The notes beneath the pieces are model-generated. The model ran no database searches. It saw only the letters and a program-made list of their open reading frames with translations, and had not been told where the DNA came from. 16,561 bases of DNA from positions 1 to 16,561 of the forward strand of contig CAMFLN010000006.1 of NCBI GenBank assembly GCA_945957305.1. Direction: 5' to 3'. Below, one piece after another: positions 13,590-16,561 of the stretch. Numbering within the stretch: the stretch's first letter is position 1; each line of letters opens with the position of its first letter. Made by a program: the position numbers and the translations under genes. Origin of the DNA: an uncultured Planctomycetaceae bacterium. GTDB taxonomy: Bacteria; Planctomycetota; Planctomycetia; Pirellulales; JACPPG01.

Positions 13590-16561
13590 CTACGGACTAA
13601 CAGTGCAGGTCACAATTGTGCCCCCCTTGGTGGCTCGTTCGATGGTCAATGTGGCGCGGATCAAGCGCGCGCGGTACTTCATGATCCGCAACCCCATGCC
13701 GCTCGACTCTTCGGGCGGATGCTGTAATCCAATGCCATCGTCGACCACGGTCAATACCAGATGCTCATTGGACGAAGCAAGGCCTACGTGAATTTGAATG
13801 GTGCGCGGTTCAGCATGACGCACGGCGTTGGTGACCGCTTCCTGGGCGATGCGATAAAGGTTCGTGACAGTCATGTCATCCAGGGGAGGGACCTCGACGT
13901 CGCACCGCACATCGCAAGCGACACCGTGCAACTGGTTCGTCTGATCGGCCAATCTTTGTAAAGCGGGAACCAGGCTCGCCGCGCTCAATTCGATGGGCAG
14001 CAATCCACGGCTAAGAACGCGGATTTGCCCTAGCGCCTGTGTTAATCCCTCGGCCACGCGATTGGCCAAGACCGCCTCAGGCAGCGATTTGGCGGTCAGG
14101 GCTTCGGCGAGTGTCCGTGCCATCAATCCCATGGCCGTCAGTCGCTGGCCGGTATCGTCATGCAGATCGTGACCTATGCGTTGCTGTTCAGCCGTCACGG
14201 CTGCGAGCAAATCCTGCTCCAATGCCTTGCGCTCGCTAATGTCGCGTACGAAGCCAGTGAAGAGTCGGCGGCCTTCACGGACTTCGCCAACGGCGAGATC
14301 GATCGGAAACGTCGTGCCGTCCTTGCGCCGTCCCATGACTTCCCGGCCCATGCCGATCACCCGCGTAATTCCGGTACGCAGGTAGTGGGCCAGATATCCG
14401 TCGTGCTCGTCGGCAAATGGGGCAGGCATGAGGACTGACACATTACGACCGATCACCTCGGCGGCCACATAGCCAAACAGTCGTTCCGCGGCGCGATTGA
14501 AGCTCTCGATGACGCCGGAGGCGTCAATCGTGACAATGCCATCCGCTGCCGTTTGCACGATGGAGTTCATGCGGGCCATCTGTTCACGAAGCAGCACCGC
14601 AACCTCTTTCATCTGCGTGACGTTCGTAAGAGTTACAACAACCCCTTCGACTTCGCCAGCCGGCGTGCGATAAGGCAGAATGCGGCGAATATACCACTGC
14701 TGGTCGTCAGATTGCACTTCCTTTTCTTCCGGTTCGTGCGTCAGCAGCACGCGCTTGGCTGCTTGCAACAGGTCATCGGCAGGGAACTTCCAAGAGATGT
14801 CGCTCATGGGCCGCCCGACGTCGCCGGCAATTAGATTTAGCAAGGTCGTCGCCGTGGGCGTGAAACGGTTGATCCGCATCTGCTTGTCTAAGAACACGGT
14901 GGCAATTTCGGTGCTCTCGATCAAGTTTGTCAAGTCATTGTTGAGCGCTTCCAGATCATGCATTTTTTCCAGCAGTTGACTATTGACGCTTGTCAACTCT
15001 TCATTGAGCGACTGCATCTCCTCCTGCGAAGTCTCCAGCTCTTCATTGGTAGCCTGCAGCTCCTCGTTCATCGACATGATTTCTTCATTCGACGCCAACA
15101 AGCTTTGCTGCGAGGCCTCTAGCACCTGGATATTGCCCTGCAAATCTTCCTTCGTCGCGCGCAGCTCGCATTCCAATTGCTGGATGATCTGCTCTTCGGC
15201 TGGTCCCGGCGGCACCGCGGGCCCGACGGCTTGGGCTAGCGCATCACTGAAACGGACGAGCAGGAATTTTTCGTCTTCCCGCGCGCTCTGCACCGGCGTT
15301 ATCGTCACGGCGATCGGCACATACGTGCCTTCGCGTTTCATCTGCAGATCGACGACGTCAACCGGGGCGTTACTCGCGATGGCTTGATCGATGGCCGACC
15401 GCAGGCGGCTGCGCAGCCCGGGGCGAGCCATCATCGTGATGTCGAGCGTCGCCTCGCCCGCCGGCACATCAAGGTAGCGGTTCGTCGGGCCGAAAAAGTA
15501 CAACACGTTGCGATTGCGGTCGATCAGCACGGCGGTGGGAGCGAGATCCTTCAGCAATTGCCGTTGCGTCACTTCGGCGAAATCCATGGGACGCTGAAGT
15601 TTCACATCGGGCGACACATGACGCAGGGCCGGCGATGCAAAGCCGGCGAAGACAGGGAATTCAATCGGCTCGGGGTGACTGAGGCCAAGGCGGCGATAGA
15701 TGCGCCATTTTCTCGAGATCGTCGCGAACTGATGCGATTGCCGGCCGACCGTCTCCGACGAGCCCAAAAACAAGTATCCCGGGTCGTTGAGGCCAAAATG
15801 CAACAGTGTGAGAAGTTTCCTTTGCGCCTCTGGTTCGAGGTAGATCAAGAAGTTACGGCAACTGATCAGGTGCATTTTCGAAAAGGGAGAATCGGCAATC
15901 ACGTTGTGACGGGCAAAGATAATGCACTCGCGCAGTGGTTTGTTGAGCTGGTAATTAGCGTCATCCACCTTCGAGAAAAAGCGGGCCAGCCGCTTCGTAC
16001 CGACGTTGCGCACCAGGCTCTGATGATAGATCCCACGGCGGGCAACCTCGAGCGCGCCTTCATCGGCATCGGTGCCAAAGATTTGCAGCTTGCAGCTTTT
16101 CTGATTGGCCGCCAATTGCTCGAGCAAGAGCATCCCGATCGAAAAAGCTTCTTCGCCCGTCGAGCAGCAGGGGACCCACACGCGTAATACGGAATTAGGA
16201 GTCGCCGCGGCAACCATCGGGGCGATCACCTTCGCTTGCAGCACGCGAAAGGCCTCTTCGTCGCGAAAGAATCTCGTGACGCTGATTAACAGGTCGCGGG
16301 CGACTGCCTGCACTGCTTCGGGATGATTGTGCAGATAGGCCAGATAGTCGGCCGGGCGTTCGAAGTGTTCCAATCTCATGCGCCGCTCGAGTCGTCGCGT
16401 GAGCATGCGACGGCGGTAACTACTGAAATCGATTTTGGCCTGCGCCCATAAAAGCGATAACAATTCGTTCAAATGTTCGGAAATCGACGCGGACTCGGGG
16501 ACTAGCTGAGCACCAACGTGGTAGCGGCTCTCCAAGAAGTTAACCAACGCGGCCGGTATCG
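13590..16561 (-). CDS. CheB-CheR-type hybrid with PAS domains and HisKA_3 kinase (5' partial)
   Basis: The frame runs off the right edge, so at least 989 codons are present. The visible N-terminal residues IPAALVNFLESRY resemble the end of a CheB methylesterase domain, which usually precedes CheR in such fusions. From TTG 16547 as residue 1: CheR N-domain about 24-90, CheR methyltransferase about 91-285 with CCSTGEE (127-133) and FGTDADEGALEVARRGIY (157-174), a PAS-like segment about 325-440, a coiled coil rich in NEEL repeats (450-545), PAS about 541-650, FixL-like PAS about 656-775 with His715 and Arg735, HisKA_3 with His796 in RIGHDLHDDTGQRL (790-803), and HATPase with DDGIGL (936-941) and GMGLRIM (950-956). 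It probably couples chemoreceptor-type methylation domains with a sensor kinase. TTG 16547 is unlikely to be the true start. Confidence 0.88.
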   Translation of the reverse strand, partial: IPAALVNFLESRYHVGAQLVPESASISEHLNELLSLLWAQAKIDFSSYRRRMLTRRLERRMRLEHFERPADYLAYLHNHPEAVQAVARDLLISVTRFFRDEEAFRVLQAKVIAPMVAAATPNSVLRVWVPCCSTGEEAFSIGMLLLEQLAANQKSCKLQIFGTDADEGALEVARRGIYHQSLVRNVGTKRLARFFSKVDDANYQLNKPLRECIIFARHNVIADSPFSKMHLISCRNFLIYLEPEAQRKLLTLLHFGLNDPGYLFLGSSETVGRQSHQFATISRKWRIYRRLGLSHPEPIEFPVFAGFASPALRHVSPDVKLQRPMDFAEVTQRQLLKDLAPTAVLIDRNRNVLYFFGPTNRYLDVPAGEATLDITMMARPGLRSRLRSAIDQAIASNAPVDVVDLQMKREGTYVPIAVTITPVQSAREDEKFLLVRFSDALAQAVGPAVPPGPAEEQIIQQLECELRATKEDLQGNIQVLEASQQSLLASNEEIMSMNEELQATNEELETSQEEMQSLNEELTSVNSQLLEKMHDLEALNNDLTNLIESTEIATVFLDKQMRINRFTPTATTLLNLIAGDVGRPMSDISWKFPADDLLQAAKRVLLTHEPEEKEVQSDDQQWYIRRILPYRTPAGEVEGVVVTLTNVTQMKEVAVLLREQMARMNSIVQTAADGIVTIDASGVIESFNRAAERLFGYVAAEVIGRNVSVLMPAPFADEHDGYLAHYLRTGITRVIGMGREVMGRRKDGTTFPIDLAVGEVREGRRLFTGFVRDISERKALEQDLLAAVTAEQQRIGHDLHDDTGQRLTAMGLMARTLAEALTAKSLPEAVLANRVAEGLTQALGQIRVLSRGLLPIELSAASLVPALQRLADQTNQLHGVACDVRCDVEVPPLDDMTVTNLYRIAQEAVTNAVRHAEPRTIQIHVGLASSNEHLVLTVVDDGIGLQHPPEESSGMGLRIMKYRARLIRATLTIERATKGGTIVTCTVSP

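Noticed and set aside
13577..13597. GTCCG/CGGAC repeat between the convergent kinases as a terminator
   Set aside because: A five-base stem with an 11-base loop and no T-tract is expected by chance in this GC-rich DNA.
1..16561. CRISPR arrays, tRNA or rRNA genes, insertion sequences
   Set aside because: No regularly spaced repeats, tRNA-like cloverleaf, rRNA core sequence, transposase motif or terminal inverted repeats were seen on reading both strands.

Overview
The window is GC-rich bacterial DNA that looks like Planctomycetota. This assignment is an inference: there is no rRNA or other marker gene here. It rests on the gene mix (a type III polyketide synthase operon with YceI, two methyltransferases, a flavoprotein and an MMPL exporter, followed by a dense set of PAS-based sensors), on high GC at third codon positions, and on frequent GTG/TTG starts.

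Left part (about 1-8015). A 5'-truncated, unrecognised one-helix protein ends at 307. It converges on a seven-gene minus-strand operon that reads from about 8015 down to 355: yceI-like secreted lipid-binding protein, class I SAM methyltransferase, FAD-dependent oxidoreductase, type III polyketide synthase, tocopherol-methyltransferase-like enzyme, NnrU/MddA/ICMT-like membrane methyltransferase, MMPL/RND exporter. Three junctions are 4-base ATGA/TTGA overlaps and the other three gaps are 13-27 bases, so the genes are probably co-transcribed and partly translationally coupled. Read as a pathway, a long acyl starter is extended and cyclised to an alkylresorcinol or alkylpyrone. The ring is then oxidised or reduced and methylated by three enzymes, and the product is bound by YceI and moved by the MMPL pump. 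This resembles the known pairing of type III PKS with ICMT-like methyltransferase and flavoprotein in srsABC of Streptomyces griseus and bpsAB of Bacillus subtilis. I recall recent work linking type III PKS clusters of Planctomycetota to alkylresorcinols, but have not checked it.

Middle (about 8016-9007). This stretch holds a broken histidine kinase remnant (8154-8426), a perfect small hairpin (8740-8757) and a perfect 9-base-arm dyad (8855-8873) that may be an operator.

Right part (9008-16561). This is a signalling island. It contains a PAS plus HD-GYP protein whose PAS domain carries the FixL haem-pocket residues, a PAS-like protein with a four-cysteine tail, an Rrf2-type regulator, a PAS-PAS-HisKA_3 kinase, and (minus strand, running off the right edge) a CheB-CheR-PAS-PAS-HisKA_3 hybrid with a second FixL-like PAS. 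The two kinases converge tail to tail and have related catalytic halves. No response regulator is visible. The common theme is probably oxygen or redox sensing feeding c-di-GMP turnover and phosphorelay, but no link to the lipid operon is shown by the sequence.
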